Below, one piece after another: positions 19,438 through 28,311 of a stretch of DNA of 64,000 bases; position 1 is the first letter of the stretch; the number at the start of each line of letters is the position of its first letter. This DNA is from Gemmatimonadaceae bacterium (GTDB lineage Bacteria; Gemmatimonadota; Gemmatimonadetes; Gemmatimonadales; Gemmatimonadaceae). The stretch covers positions 310,001-374,000 of the forward strand of contig DASQFN010000047.1 of NCBI GenBank assembly GCA_035633115.1, given 5' to 3'. The translations under genes and the position numbers were made by a program. Under the pieces are notes generated by a model. The model was not told the DNA's origin and searched no databases. It saw only the letters and a program-made list of their open reading frames with translations.

Positions 19438-20375
19438 TGGATCGGTCCATTCCGAAGAGGCGCGCCTGTCAACCGGCGGAAGATTTCGAGATACCGGTCG
19501 CTCGTGGCGTGCACGACGTCCGGCGGCAGGGGCGGCGCAGGATGCTCGCCGTTCCAGTTGCCGAGGCGCCGCTCACCGTCGAGATGATCGCGTAGCGGCT
19601 GCTTGTCGAAGCTCGGTTGAGTCCGGCCGGGCTTGAAACCTTCGTGCGGCCAGAATCGGGAGCTGTCGGGAGTCAGCACTTCGTCCACTAATATAACCTC
19701 CGCAGGGTCGAATCCCCGCGAGCTTCCCGAGTAGCCAAACTCCAGCTTCGTATCCGCGATGATGATGCCGCGCTCGCCCGCGACCGCGCGGCCGTATTCG
19801 TAGACAAGGCGTGTCAGACGCTCCAGCTCGGCTGTGGCTTCGCTCCCCACAAGCTCGCGCATCTTCGAGATGGTGATGTTCTCGTCGTGCCCGTGTTCGG
19901 CTTTCGTTGCCGGACTGAAAAGCGGCACCGGCAGGCGCTCCGCCTCACGGACGTTCGGAGGAAGTTTCTCGCCGGCCAGAGTCCCGTGCGCCAGATACTC
20001 CTTCAACGCCGACCCCGCGATGTATCCGCGAATCACGCATTCAACCGGAAACACTTCCGCACGAACGCAGAGCATCATCCGATCGCGAAGCTCATCGGCG
20101 TGCGCCGCAAGCTGCGGCAGCCGCCGAATGATCTCTTCACTGTCGGCGGAAAGCATGTGATGGCGAACGAGGCCGGCAAGCTGCTCGAGCCACCATGCGG
20201 TGAGCTGCGTGAGAACGGCGCCCTTGAACGGAATCGTCTCCGACATCACGACGTCGAAGGCGCTCACCCGATCGGTTGCAACGAGCAGCAGGCGCTCAGC
20301 GTCGACTTCGTAGACGTCTCGCACCTTGCCCCGCCGGAGAAGCGGGAGGGGAAGCCCCGTCTCCGCGACCAGCAC
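19434..20375 (-). CDS. purC: SAICAR synthase
   Basis: Joins aspartate to CAIR in purine synthesis. It begins with a glycine-poor nucleotide loop [10 protein letters not shown], then [32 protein letters not shown], and [10 protein letters not shown], which are typical of the single-domain enzyme. The C-terminal part has [11 protein letters not shown] and [14 protein letters not shown]. Its 313 residues are normal. It directly abuts the purB stop. Confidence 0.95.
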   Translation of the reverse strand: MLVAETGLPLPLLRRGKVRDVYEVDAERLLLVATDRVSAFDVVMSETIPFKGAVLTQLTAWWLEQLAGLVRHHMLSADSEEIIRRLPQLAAHADELRDRMMLCVRAEVFPVECVIRGYIAGSALKEYLAHGTLAGEKLPPNVREAERLPVPLFSPATKAEHGHDENITISKMRELVGSEATAELERLTRLVYEYGRAVAGERGIIIADTKLEFGYSGSSRGFDPAEVILVDEVLTPDSSRFWPHEGFKPGRTQPSFDKQPLRDHLDGERRLGNWNGEHPAPPLPPDVVHATSDRYLEIFRRLTGAPLRNGPIH

Positions 20376-21806
20376 TTAGACGCGCACCTCCGTGTGGCCG
20401 GCGCCGTCTTCAGCACCCGCCAGCAGCGGCGCGACAACCTCATCGAGGAACTCGTCCACCTGCTGTGGCGCTCGACCGACGAACGCCCGCGGGTCCGCCG
20501 CATCTTCGATATCGTGACGGCTCAGGCCGAGCTGAGGGTCGCCAGCCAGTCTATCGAGCAGCCCACCTGATTCGCGTCCATCAGAGGCGTCTCTTGAAAA
20601 CGCAACGGTATGGCGACGGATGGCTTCGTGAGCGTCCTGGCGATCGCGTCCGCCGCGGACCGCCAGCACAATGAGGCGCTCTGTGGCCATCAGGGGCAGC
20701 TCGGCGCGGACACGCTCGGCGATTCGGTTGCGCCGCACTTCGAGTCCCGACGCGACATTGCTCATGAGAATGAGAATCGCTTCGGCGGCGAGAAATGATT
20801 CAGGAATAACGAGCCGTCTGTTCGAGCTGTCGTCGAGCGTGCGCTCGAGGAACTGAACAGAATGTGTCTGGTTCGCGTTGGGCTCGAGCGAGAGAACGAA
20901 ACGGGCGAGACCGGCAATGCGCTCTGATCGCATCGGGTTTCGCTTGTAAGCCATGGCCGAGGAGCCAACCTGCTCCTGCTCGAAAGGCTCCTCGATCTCG
21001 CCGAACGACTGGAGCATGCGGATGTCGCCGCTGAACTTGGCTGCCGAAGCGGCGATGCCTGCGACGACAGCGAGAATCGAAGCGTCGAGCTTGCGTGTGT
21101 ATGTCTGGCCGGTGACACTCAGCGACGATGGAAAATCCATCATCGCGGTGACGCGCCTGTCCAGCTCGCGGACCTTAGCATGGTCGCCCTCGAATATCTC
21201 GAGAAAGCTCGCCTGCGTTCCAGTCGTTCCTTTCACTCCGCGGAAAGGAAGAGTCGAAACGCGGTGGTCGAGATCCAGCACGTCGAGAACGAGGTCCTGC
21301 ATCCACAGTGTGGCGCGCTTTCCGACAGTCGTGAGCTGAGCCGGCTGCAGGTGAGTGTATCCCAGTGTGGGCTCGTCCTTCCATTCCGCGGCGAATGCCG
21401 CGAGCGAGCGCAGAACTCCAACGAGTCTTCCCCTCAGGAGGTGGAGACCGCGCCTCATCAGAATGAGGTCTGCGTTGTCGGTGACGTAGGCACTCGTTGC
21501 GCCGAGATGTATGAACGGCTTTGCGGCAGGTGCGGCGTCGCCGAAAGCGTGAAGGTGTGCCATCACGTCGTGACGGAAGCGTCGTTCGTACGCAGCGACC
21601 GCGTCGAAATCGATGCCGTCCAGATTCGCGCGCATCTGCTCCATCGCTGCGTCCGGAATCGGGACGCCCAGCGCCTTCTCGGCTTCCGCAAGCACGAGCC
21701 ATAGCCGGCGCCACAGGCCGTACCGCGTCCGCGCAGACCACAGCTCGAGCATCGCCTCCGATGCGTATCGCTCCGAAAGGGGTGACGAGTATGTGTCGTG
21801 CATCAT
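20376..21806 (-). CDS. purB: Adenylosuccinate lyase
   Basis: Fumarase/aspartase-superfamily enzyme acting twice in purine synthesis (SAICAR to AICAR, and adenylosuccinate to AMP). The 476 residues contain the His region FIHLGATSAYVTD near 90, TLGYTHLQPAQLTT near 150, and the superfamily signature GSSAMAYKRNP near 280. The start ATG overlaps the htrA stop as TAATG; a second ATG follows three bases later. It abuts purC. Confidence 0.95.
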   Translation of the reverse strand: MMHDTYSSPLSERYASEAMLELWSARTRYGLWRRLWLVLAEAEKALGVPIPDAAMEQMRANLDGIDFDAVAAYERRFRHDVMAHLHAFGDAAPAAKPFIHLGATSAYVTDNADLILMRRGLHLLRGRLVGVLRSLAAFAAEWKDEPTLGYTHLQPAQLTTVGKRATLWMQDLVLDVLDLDHRVSTLPFRGVKGTTGTQASFLEIFEGDHAKVRELDRRVTAMMDFPSSLSVTGQTYTRKLDASILAVVAGIAASAAKFSGDIRMLQSFGEIEEPFEQEQVGSSAMAYKRNPMRSERIAGLARFVLSLEPNANQTHSVQFLERTLDDSSNRRLVIPESFLAAEAILILMSNVASGLEVRRNRIAERVRAELPLMATERLIVLAVRGGRDRQDAHEAIRRHTVAFSRDASDGRESGGLLDRLAGDPQLGLSRHDIEDAADPRAFVGRAPQQVDEFLDEVVAPLLAGAEDGAGHTEVRV

Positions 21807-23200
21807 TACTGGATCACGAACTCGGTTGTGTATACCTGGCCTCCGCGCTCCAGGTACATCACGATCACTCCGCGTCCGGCGTAATAGTCGATCGCTCGCG
21901 CGGCTGATTGGGCGTCTGCGATTGGCACTCGATTGACTTGAAGGATTACGTCGCCCGCCTGAATTCCCAGCTGCTCGGCCACCCGCGGCGTCACCATCTG
22001 CACGAGTGCTCCATTCGCGCGGCGCACGCCACGCTCTGCCCTGATTGCGGGCGTCAGCGTGACGAGCTGAATCTCACGGAGAACCGTCACCTTCGGTGCA
22101 TTCACCTCCGGCAGGTCGGCGACCTTCACGCTCACGCGTACCGTTTGTCCACCACGCCGGAGCACTAGCGGCACATCCTCTCCAACCCGCAGCTCCAGCC
22201 GCTCCGCTTCCCAGTCGTACGGGTTATGGATCGATCGTTCCCGCGATTGTGCCAGCACGTCCCCCGCACGGATGCCGGCCCGGTCCGCCGGCGAGCCCGC
22301 GACGACCGAGACAATCGGAATTCCGTTCGACGAGGAAGCGCGGGTTCTCGTCGCGCTGCCGAGCTGAAGCTTGATGCCAATCCACGGCCGCCGCACGACG
22401 CCGTGCGCGAGCAGATCGTCCGCTACGCGCCGAGCCCGGTTGATCGGAATCGCGAAGCCAAGGCCGATCGACCCGCCGCTCGGCGAATAGATGGAGCTGT
22501 TCACGCCGATCACCTGACCCAGCGCGTTTACGAGAGGCCCGCCCGAGTTGCCGGGATTGATGGACGCGTCCGTCTGTATCATGTCGACATAAACGCCTGA
22601 GCCCTGACTCTGTGCAGCGAGATTGCGGCCGGTTCCGCTGACGACGCCGGCCGTCACGCTCGGCTCGGTATTCGCCAGCATGAATCCGTAAGGATTTCCA
22701 ATTGCTATTGCCCATTCTCCAACGAGGAGATTGGACGAATTGCCCAGAGGAGCGACCGGGAAGCCCTTGGCGTCGATCTTGATCACCGCGAGATCGTTGG
22801 ATTCGTCCGCCCCGAGGAGCCTGGCCGGATACGTTGTGCCGTCGCGCATTGCAACGGAGATGCGTGATGCGCCGGTGACGACGTGTGCGTTCGTCAGAAT
22901 CACGCCGTCCTCGCGGACGATGAAGCCCGACCCGAGGCCGGCGGCAGAGCGTGTGCCGGAACGACCGCCGAAGAATTGCTCCAGCAGGTCCGCGGGGACC
23001 CGCTCGACGACCTCCGTTTGCACGGTCACCACGCTCGGTGCAACTCGCGCGACGGCCGCGGTAATCGCGGTGCGCCGGCCAGCGGCAATCTCCTCTGTGC
23101 GCTGTGCCGGAAGCTGTGTCGCCTCGGCGGCCGGCAGCGCCTTTTCCTCGCAAGCGCCAACGAGCACAGGGAGAAGGGCGATCCACAGAGGTGATTTCAT
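21806..23200 (-). CDS. HtrA/DegP-type serine protease, lipoprotein
   Basis: Envelope quality-control protease. The ATG at 23200 overlaps the preceding stop (ATGA) and gives 464 residues with a lipoprotein signal ending LVGAC. The trypsin-like domain shows the triad: His in TNAHVV, Asp in SNDLAVIKI and Ser in GNSGGPL. Two PDZ domains follow, near residues 275 to 355 and 370 to 460. The longer frame to 23395 has no membrane signal in the right place and overlaps the upstream gene. It shares the purine transcript, probably for reasons of order rather than function. Confidence 0.93.
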   Translation of the reverse strand: MKSPLWIALLPVLVGACEEKALPAAEATQLPAQRTEEIAAGRRTAITAAVARVAPSVVTVQTEVVERVPADLLEQFFGGRSGTRSAAGLGSGFIVREDGVILTNAHVVTGASRISVAMRDGTTYPARLLGADESNDLAVIKIDAKGFPVAPLGNSSNLLVGEWAIAIGNPYGFMLANTEPSVTAGVVSGTGRNLAAQSQGSGVYVDMIQTDASINPGNSGGPLVNALGQVIGVNSSIYSPSGGSIGLGFAIPINRARRVADDLLAHGVVRRPWIGIKLQLGSATRTRASSSNGIPIVSVVAGSPADRAGIRAGDVLAQSRERSIHNPYDWEAERLELRVGEDVPLVLRRGGQTVRVSVKVADLPEVNAPKVTVLREIQLVTLTPAIRAERGVRRANGALVQMVTPRVAEQLGIQAGDVILQVNRVPIADAQSAARAIDYYAGRGVIVMYLERGGQVYTTEFVIQ

Positions 23201-23865
23201 TGCTGATCCACAGGGGCTCGCGGACGCTTGCTGAGGCTGCTGAGGAATCGATCCAACCCCCGATCGGTGAGCGGATGAAGAAGCAGCGAGCGCAGCACAG
23301 CAGGCTCGACGCAAACGATCTGAGCGCCGGCAGTGATGCATTCCGTGAACTGCGTCGTAGTGCGGGGAGAGGCGACCATCACATCGCACTCGCACTCGCT
23401 TGCGGCGAGGAGCGAACGGATCTCGGTAACCGCGTTGGTGCTCGTCTGACCCTGAGCGTCGAGGTCGTGCAGGGACACGCGAACCATCGATGCACCTGCC
23501 TTTGCGGCGAGGACGGCCTGCGCGCCGTTGAACACGTAAGTCGCACAGATGCCGATTCCTTCTGCATTCAGACGATGCATGGGAACGAGGGCATCCTCCA
23601 CCAGGGGAAGCTGAACGACGACGTTGTCGGAGATTCTGGCGAGCTCACGTGCGGCCTGATACATGTCGTCGCCGCTGATCGCGCCGACCTCGACGCAGAT
23701 CGGAACTGCAAACTCCTGTGCAATAGCCGCGATCAGGTCGTGTGCCCCGACCGCGGCCTGGCCCGCCGAATGATCATACTCGGAAAAGATCACTCCGTCG
23801 GCGAATCCGGCCGCCGAAGCCTGCCGGATCTCGTCGATCGAGACGCTCTCGATGAAAATGTTCAT
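23197..23865 (-). CDS. Transaldolase/fructose-6-phosphate aldolase-like protein lacking the catalytic lysine
   Basis: The 222 residues align well with the FSA/TalC family: MNIFIES at the start, then LNAEGIGICATYVFNGAQA, AKAGASMVRV and HPLTDRGLDRF at the end. Where the family has the Schiff-base lysine (VVKVP or VVKIP), this protein reads VVQLP, with a CAG codon. The N-terminal FIDT aspartate is Glu (FIES), and the TTNPS loop reads FSEYD. Family knowledge says the lysine is essential for aldol chemistry, so this is probably a pseudoenzyme or has a new activity. It overlaps truA and htrA by four bases on each side, so it is clearly an expressed gene in the run. Confidence 0.85.
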   Translation of the reverse strand: MNIFIESVSIDEIRQASAAGFADGVIFSEYDHSAGQAAVGAHDLIAAIAQEFAVPICVEVGAISGDDMYQAARELARISDNVVVQLPLVEDALVPMHRLNAEGIGICATYVFNGAQAVLAAKAGASMVRVSLHDLDAQGQTSTNAVTEIRSLLAASECECDVMVASPRTTTQFTECITAGAQIVCVEPAVLRSLLLHPLTDRGLDRFLSSLSKRPRAPVDQQ

Positions 23866-24638
23866 GTGGCTCGCAGATAGAGTTCGGGAGGATATTCAAC
23901 CTGGTCGAGGTAGAGCGCATGCGGTGGCACCGGCGGTGACGCCTCGTGGTTGTCGCCGGATTCGAGCAGTCGTTTCACGAGGCCTGCATCGCGGCGGCCG
24001 CCGGCAACGTCCAGCATCGTGCCCACGAGAAATCGGACCATGTGGTGCAAGAAACGGTTCCCCCGGATTCGGAAATCGATGCCGTCGCTCCGCTCGGTCC
24101 ACGCTGCCTCATAGATGGTGCAGCGATGCTCATCGTGCACGGGGGCGGTGCCTTTTACCGCGAAAGCGCGGAATGAGTGATCGCCGATTATTTCGGCCGC
24201 GGCCTGATCGAGTGACGTCATGTCAATTGGGCGCCGCCAGGAAAGCTCGCGATTTCTTCTGAACGGTGACTCCGCCTCCTCATCGGTTCCAACCAGATAG
24301 CTGTAGCTCCGCGACAACGCACTATATCGCGCATGAAATTCCTGGCGCATCTCGAATGATGATTTCACCCAGACATCCGAAGGTAGGACCGCGTTGAGCG
24401 AGCGTCGCAGCGCCGGCGCGGTCCATTTTTCCGGCACTCTCACTCCCGCGGCCTGACCGCGAGCGTGAACTCCGGCGTCGGTCCTTCCTGCGCCGAGCAC
24501 GGATACGTGCGACTGGCACAATCTGAGCAGCGCGTCCTCGACAACGCCTTGCACGGTTCTTTCATCAGGCTGCCGTTGCCACCCCGCGAAGCCCGCTCCG
24601 TCGTACTGCAGTACAAGTTGCATGCAGCGTGACGTCAT
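23862..24638 (-). CDS. truA: tRNA pseudouridine(38-40) synthase
   Basis: Forms pseudouridine in the tRNA anticodon arm. It has VLQYDGAGFAGWQRQ at the start, the catalytic Asp in GAGRTDAGVHA near residue 60, and FLHHMVRFLVGTM in the C-terminal half. The frame is open to 24785, but ATG 24638 (or ATG 24623) gives the family-like N-terminus and about 258 residues. No clear ribosome site marks which is used. It appears to head the 15-gene minus-strand run, with a 4-nt overlap to the transaldolase-like gene. Confidence 0.92.
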   Translation of the reverse strand: MTSRCMQLVLQYDGAGFAGWQRQPDERTVQGVVEDALLRLCQSHVSVLGAGRTDAGVHARGQAAGVRVPEKWTAPALRRSLNAVLPSDVWVKSSFEMRQEFHARYSALSRSYSYLVGTDEEAESPFRRNRELSWRRPIDMTSLDQAAAEIIGDHSFRAFAVKGTAPVHDEHRCTIYEAAWTERSDGIDFRIRGNRFLHHMVRFLVGTMLDVAGGRRDAGLVKRLLESGDNHEASPPVPPHALYLDQVEYPPELYLRAT

Positions 24639-24837
24639 GGCTGAAGTTACCGTGCGGCGGAAACTGCCGCGAGTGTGCGAGTTGGAGTCAGTGACGTTTG
24701 TTGATCGGCTCAGCCTCCCATTCTCAGATGTGCCCACCGACGAAATAGAGTGGACGACCCGCGCGACGATCCTGGTGATTGACATTCAATGATGCAACGC
24801 TCAAACTCGGGACGCGCACTCTGCGTTTCCGGACCAA

Positions 24838-25728
24838 ATGCCGCCTCGCACACTCGCCAGTCTAGCCACGGTTCTTTCCGCAGCCCGCGATGCGGATGCC
24901 GCGCTGACGCTGCTGCAGCACGAAGCGTGGGACATCGAACGCTCGGCGCAGGTCGCGCTTTTTTTGTGTGATTCGCGCCGCCAGCTCATAACCGAGCGCC
25001 TGACTCCAGTTGCCGGCGGCATCGGCCGAACCCCCATGAACGTCGCAGTGGACCATCTCCCGGCGCCAATTCGCCGGACTCTCGCGTCTGGCTCGGCGGT
25101 CGCGGACTTCGGTACTGAGTCGGACGACTACCTGAAGCTCCTGGGTCTGGCGCCACAGCAGGGCGGTGGAATTCTTTCTGTTCGTGGTCTTACACTCGAC
25201 GGCGAGATCTGTGGGTTTGTCGCCGTGTACGAGCCGAGGCGACGGTTCGGCAATCGAGTCATCGAGCGGCTTGCCCCGGCAATCGACTTGTTTGCGCTCG
25301 CATTCGAGCGCATCGCGGAGCACGACGCGCGCTTCGAGGCGGTGCAGGCTCTGGAGGAGCTGACGCGGAACATCCACTCCGAGTACAACAGCGCCGTCCG
25401 CGGGCTCAAAGCCGAGCTCGATCAGGCACGGTCACTCAATGGCTCACCCGACGAGGCCGCGGCTCAGCGGATTGCCGAGCTCGAGCGGGCAATCGCCGCT
25501 GCTGCCGACGACGCACACGCGAGAGGAGCCCGTCTCACGGCAGTCGAAGACCAGATTGCGCGAGCCGTCAGCCGCCTGGAGGAGGCTCACGTGGAGCTTC
25601 ACTCGCAAGGTGAGCTCGCACGGAATCAGGGGCGCACTCTATATGAGATCGAGCGCGCACTCGATGAAGGCGGCGATCCGGAAGAAATCGTGCGAAGAGT
25701 CAGGGCCGCGTTCAGCCCGCGCAGCTGA
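24838..25728 (+). CDS. GAF-like domain protein with C-terminal coiled coil
   Basis: Residues 1 to about 165 look like a GAF sensor fold: an N-terminal helix, ALFLCDSRRQLIT, and LSVRGLTLDGEICGFVAVYEP followed by FALAFERIAEHDARFEA. Residues 170 to 296 are charged and helical and predict a coiled coil. No output domain, signal peptide or membrane segment is present. TTGACA with a weak CAAACT box 17 bp on lies at 24779-24807, and the gene diverges from truA. It precedes trpD by 12 bp. The ligand and function are unknown. Confidence 0.7.
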   Translation: MPPRTLASLATVLSAARDADAALTLLQHEAWDIERSAQVALFLCDSRRQLITERLTPVAGGIGRTPMNVAVDHLPAPIRRTLASGSAVADFGTESDDYLKLLGLAPQQGGGILSVRGLTLDGEICGFVAVYEPRRRFGNRVIERLAPAIDLFALAFERIAEHDARFEAVQALEELTRNIHSEYNSAVRGLKAELDQARSLNGSPDEAAAQRIAELERAIAAAADDAHARGARLTAVEDQIARAVSRLEEAHVELHSQGELARNQGRTLYEIERALDEGGDPEEIVRRVRAAFSPRS

Positions 25729-25740
25729 CCCGAGGCTCAG

Positions 25741-26796
25741 ATGACTGCGGTCCCGCCTCAGTCGCCGCTTTACGCGGCAATCGTCAAGCTCGCGCATCAT
25801 TCCGCTCTCACGGCAACCGATGCTGCAGATGCATTCGGTGTGATCATGAGAGGCGAGGCCACCGCGGTTCAGATAGCCGCCATGCTCACCGGCCTTCGCG
25901 TACGGGGAGAGACGGCCGATATAGTCGCCGGTGTCGTCCGAGCACTGAGGGCGGTGATGGTGCGCCTCGATTCGTCCGATCCGGATTCGCTCGTCGACAC
26001 GTGCGGGACCGGAGGCGGCGCCGTCACGACGTTCAATATCTCCACAGCAGCCGCACTTTTGGCGGCCGGGGCCGGAGTGCGAATCGCAAAACATGGGAAC
26101 CGGTCGTTCACGTCGCGGTGCGGCAGCGCCGACGTCCTCGAAGCGCTGGGAGTGAAGCTCGAGGTCCCGGTGACGACGATGGCGGCTGCTCTGGAGAGCG
26201 CGGGAATCGTCTTCATGTACGCTCCGCTGATGCATCCGGCGATGCGTCACGTCGGCCCGGTGCGGCGAGAGCTCGCGATACCTACGGTCATGAATGTGGT
26301 CGGACCGCTTGCAAACCCTGCCGGTGCCCGGCGGCAGGTTGTCGGAGTTGCCGATCCCAATCGGGTGCCGATTCTCGCGGGCGCGCTCCTCGAGCTGGGC
26401 TCACTCCATTCGCTCGTGGTTCATGGAGAGCCGGGCCTGGACGAGATCTCACCGCTCGGCCGCACGAGCGTTGTGGAGGTGCGCGACGGCCGCGCGACCG
26501 AATGGACGATCGACCCTGCGGAGTTCGGCTACATGGGCATGAATGCGGATGCTCTCGCCGGGGGCGACTCGGCGAACAATGCGCGAATCATCCTGGAGAT
26601 TCTTGGCGCTCAGGCAGTTAGCACGGATCCCTCGGCCGCCCGGGCCGCGGTCGTGATGAATGCAGCCGCGGCGATTTACGTCAGTGGGAACGTGGCCTCG
26701 TACTCGGAAGGCGTCGCGGCCGCGCGGAACGCACTCGAGAAAGGCGAGGGGATCCGCGCTCTGGACCGCCTCAGGTCGGCTTACGCGGCGAGCTGA
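25741..26796 (+). CDS. trpD: Anthranilate phosphoribosyltransferase
   Basis: Transfers PRPP ribose phosphate to anthranilate in tryptophan synthesis. The 351 residues carry the PRPP loop DTCGTGGG near residue 83, FNISTAAALLAAGAG, and KHGNRSFTSRCGSAD, the family hallmark. Its stop directly abuts that of the convergent lexA gene. The other trp genes resume 0.7 kb further on, past lexA. trpE and trpG are not in this window. Confidence 0.95.
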   Translation: MTAVPPQSPLYAAIVKLAHHSALTATDAADAFGVIMRGEATAVQIAAMLTGLRVRGETADIVAGVVRALRAVMVRLDSSDPDSLVDTCGTGGGAVTTFNISTAAALLAAGAGVRIAKHGNRSFTSRCGSADVLEALGVKLEVPVTTMAAALESAGIVFMYAPLMHPAMRHVGPVRRELAIPTVMNVVGPLANPAGARRQVVGVADPNRVPILAGALLELGSLHSLVVHGEPGLDEISPLGRTSVVEVRDGRATEWTIDPAEFGYMGMNADALAGGDSANNARIILEILGAQAVSTDPSAARAAVVMNAAAAIYVSGNVASYSEGVAAARNALEKGEGIRALDRLRSAYAAS

Positions 26797-27405
26797 TCAG
26801 CAGCGGCGAATCACGCCCACGACGACGCCCTGAATCGAGATGTCGTTCTCATGGACGTAGATCGGCGTCATCGATTCGTTCGCCGGCTGGAGACGGATCC
26901 TTCCGTCCCGCTCGCGATAGAATTTCTTCACGGTAGCGGAATTGCCGTCGACCAGCGCGATGACCATCTCACCATTGTCAGCCGCCTGGCGCTCATTCAC
27001 GACGACAAAATCTCCGTCGCGAATCTGTTCGTCGATCATTGAATTGCCGCGGACACGAAGGACATAATGGTTGCCGCCCCGCCGAACGAGGTCATCTGGC
27101 ACCCCGATGGACTCGCGTGTCTCTATGGCCTCGATGGGCAGACCAGCAGCCACCGTACCGACCAGCGGAAGCTGATGTGCGCGAGGGTACATCTCGGACG
27201 GTAGAACCTCGATTGCACGGCTCTCGTTGTACTCTCTCTTGATGTAGCCCTTCTTCTCGAGGTTGCTCAGGTGCTCATGCACTGTTGCCAGCGAGCTGTA
27301 TCCGAATTTGCCTGCGATTTCCTCGAAGCTGGGCGCGTAACCGCGCTCCTCGGAGTACTCTGAGAGGTAAGTGAGAATCTCCCTTTGGCGCTTTGTCAGC
27401 GACAT
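26797..27405 (-). CDS. lexA: LexA repressor
   Basis: SOS repressor that self-cleaves when RecA is activated. The ATG at 27405 gives MSLTKRQREIL and 202 residues, the usual size; the longer frame to 27453 is not supported. Residues 1 to 65 are the winged helix. The cleavage site is Ala-Gly in VAAGLP near residue 85, the serine is in RGNSMID near 120, and the lysine in SATVKKFY near 157. A promoter lies at 27467-27495. Because trpC starts on the other side, the two genes share a short divergent region. Confidence 0.95.
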   Translation of the reverse strand: MSLTKRQREILTYLSEYSEERGYAPSFEEIAGKFGYSSLATVHEHLSNLEKKGYIKREYNESRAIEVLPSEMYPRAHQLPLVGTVAAGLPIEAIETRESIGVPDDLVRRGGNHYVLRVRGNSMIDEQIRDGDFVVVNERQAADNGEMVIALVDGNSATVKKFYRERDGRIRLQPANESMTPIYVHENDISIQGVVVGVIRRC

Positions 27406-27453
27406 ATCTTTCCCTCGAAGATTGGTTTCTTCGCCTGCGACCTGACCGAACAT

Positions 27454-28311
27454 TTGCCGAATTCAAAGGATAGCCGAACAACGCCCGAAACGCAAGGTAA
27501 AACGCTTTGGGCCCCGCCAAAGGGCGCCCTGGGAGCCCTGATAAAAGCGGCGACCGACCGGGCGGCGGCCCTCGAACGGCGAACATCCGAACTCGAAGCG
27601 GAGGCTCTCGCGATGCCACGCGCTCCATCACTTTTCAGCGCGCTTCGGGCTTCACATGTTGCGGTGATCGCCGAGATCAAGCGAGCTTCGCCATCTCTCG
27701 GCGGGATTCGCCCCGGACTCGACGCCGAAGCACAGGCACGAGCTTACCGGCGAGGCGGGGCAGCCGCGATTTCAGTGCTGACGGAGCCTGACCGGTTCGG
27801 CGGGTCCGACGACGACATCCGTACGGCAGCTCGCGGTGCCGCGCTCCCGATTCTCCGGAAGGATTTTCACGTTTCCGTCTCACAGCTTCACGAGGCGCGC
27901 TGCCTCGGCGCTTCGGCAGCGCTCCTCATCGCCCGAGCGCTCGAGCCCGCGCTTTTCTCGCACTTTCTCGAAGCGGCGAGAGCAATCGAGCTGGAGATTG
28001 TGGCCGAGGTTAGAGATATAGCGGAGCTGGATAGAGTTCTCGCGGCAGGAGCGACAATCATCGGGGTAAACAACCGGAATCTCGAGAGCCTCGTGATCGA
28101 GCAGGGGACCGCAGAGTCACTCATCCCGCGAATTCCTCACGGCGTCATCGCCGTTGCCGAAAGCGGGTATGCCGACAGAGCGAGCATAGAACGCGTTGCC
28201 GCCTGTGGTGCCGATGCCGTGCTGATCGGCTCCTTTCTCTCAGCCTCGGCCGATCCGCGGGCTGAAGTCGAACGACTTACCGGGGTAGGCAGAGTGAATC
28301 GTGGCAGATAG
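27454..28311 (+). CDS. trpC: Indole-3-glycerol phosphate synthase
   Basis: TIM-barrel enzyme that closes the indole ring. VIAEIKRASPSLGG, PILRKDFHV, LLIARAL, GVNNRNLES, AESGYADR and DAVLIGSFL are in family order. The start is uncertain: no ATG or GTG lies in a sensible place. TTG at 27454 is the only standard start outside lexA and gives 285 residues, but the lexA promoter would then lie inside the gene. CTG at 27529 or 27538, both behind purine-rich stretches, would match the N-terminus of homologues better and leave room for promoters. It overlaps trpF by 11 bases. Confidence 0.9.
   Translation: MPNSKDSRTTPETQGKTLWAPPKGALGALIKAATDRAAALERRTSELEAEALAMPRAPSLFSALRASHVAVIAEIKRASPSLGGIRPGLDAEAQARAYRRGGAAAISVLTEPDRFGGSDDDIRTAARGAALPILRKDFHVSVSQLHEARCLGASAALLIARALEPALFSHFLEAARAIELEIVAEVRDIAELDRVLAAGATIIGVNNRNLESLVIEQGTAESLIPRIPHGVIAVAESGYADRASIERVAACGADAVLIGSFLSASADPRAEVERLTGVGRVNRGR
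27467..27495 (-). promoter_or_regulatory. lexA promoter
   Basis: On the minus strand, TTGCGT (27495-27490) and TATCCT (27472-27467) are 17 bp apart. Three TTCGG words occur around it (rightmost overlapping the spacer, leftmost near 27446-27450), two of them as TGTTCGG. They are candidate LexA half sites but match no LexA box I know. Confidence 0.65.

Noticed and set aside
24778-24810. Strong promoter for the GAF gene
   Set aside because: TTGACA is good, but the -10 position (CAAACT) matches at only three of six bases, so I mention it only in the gene entry.
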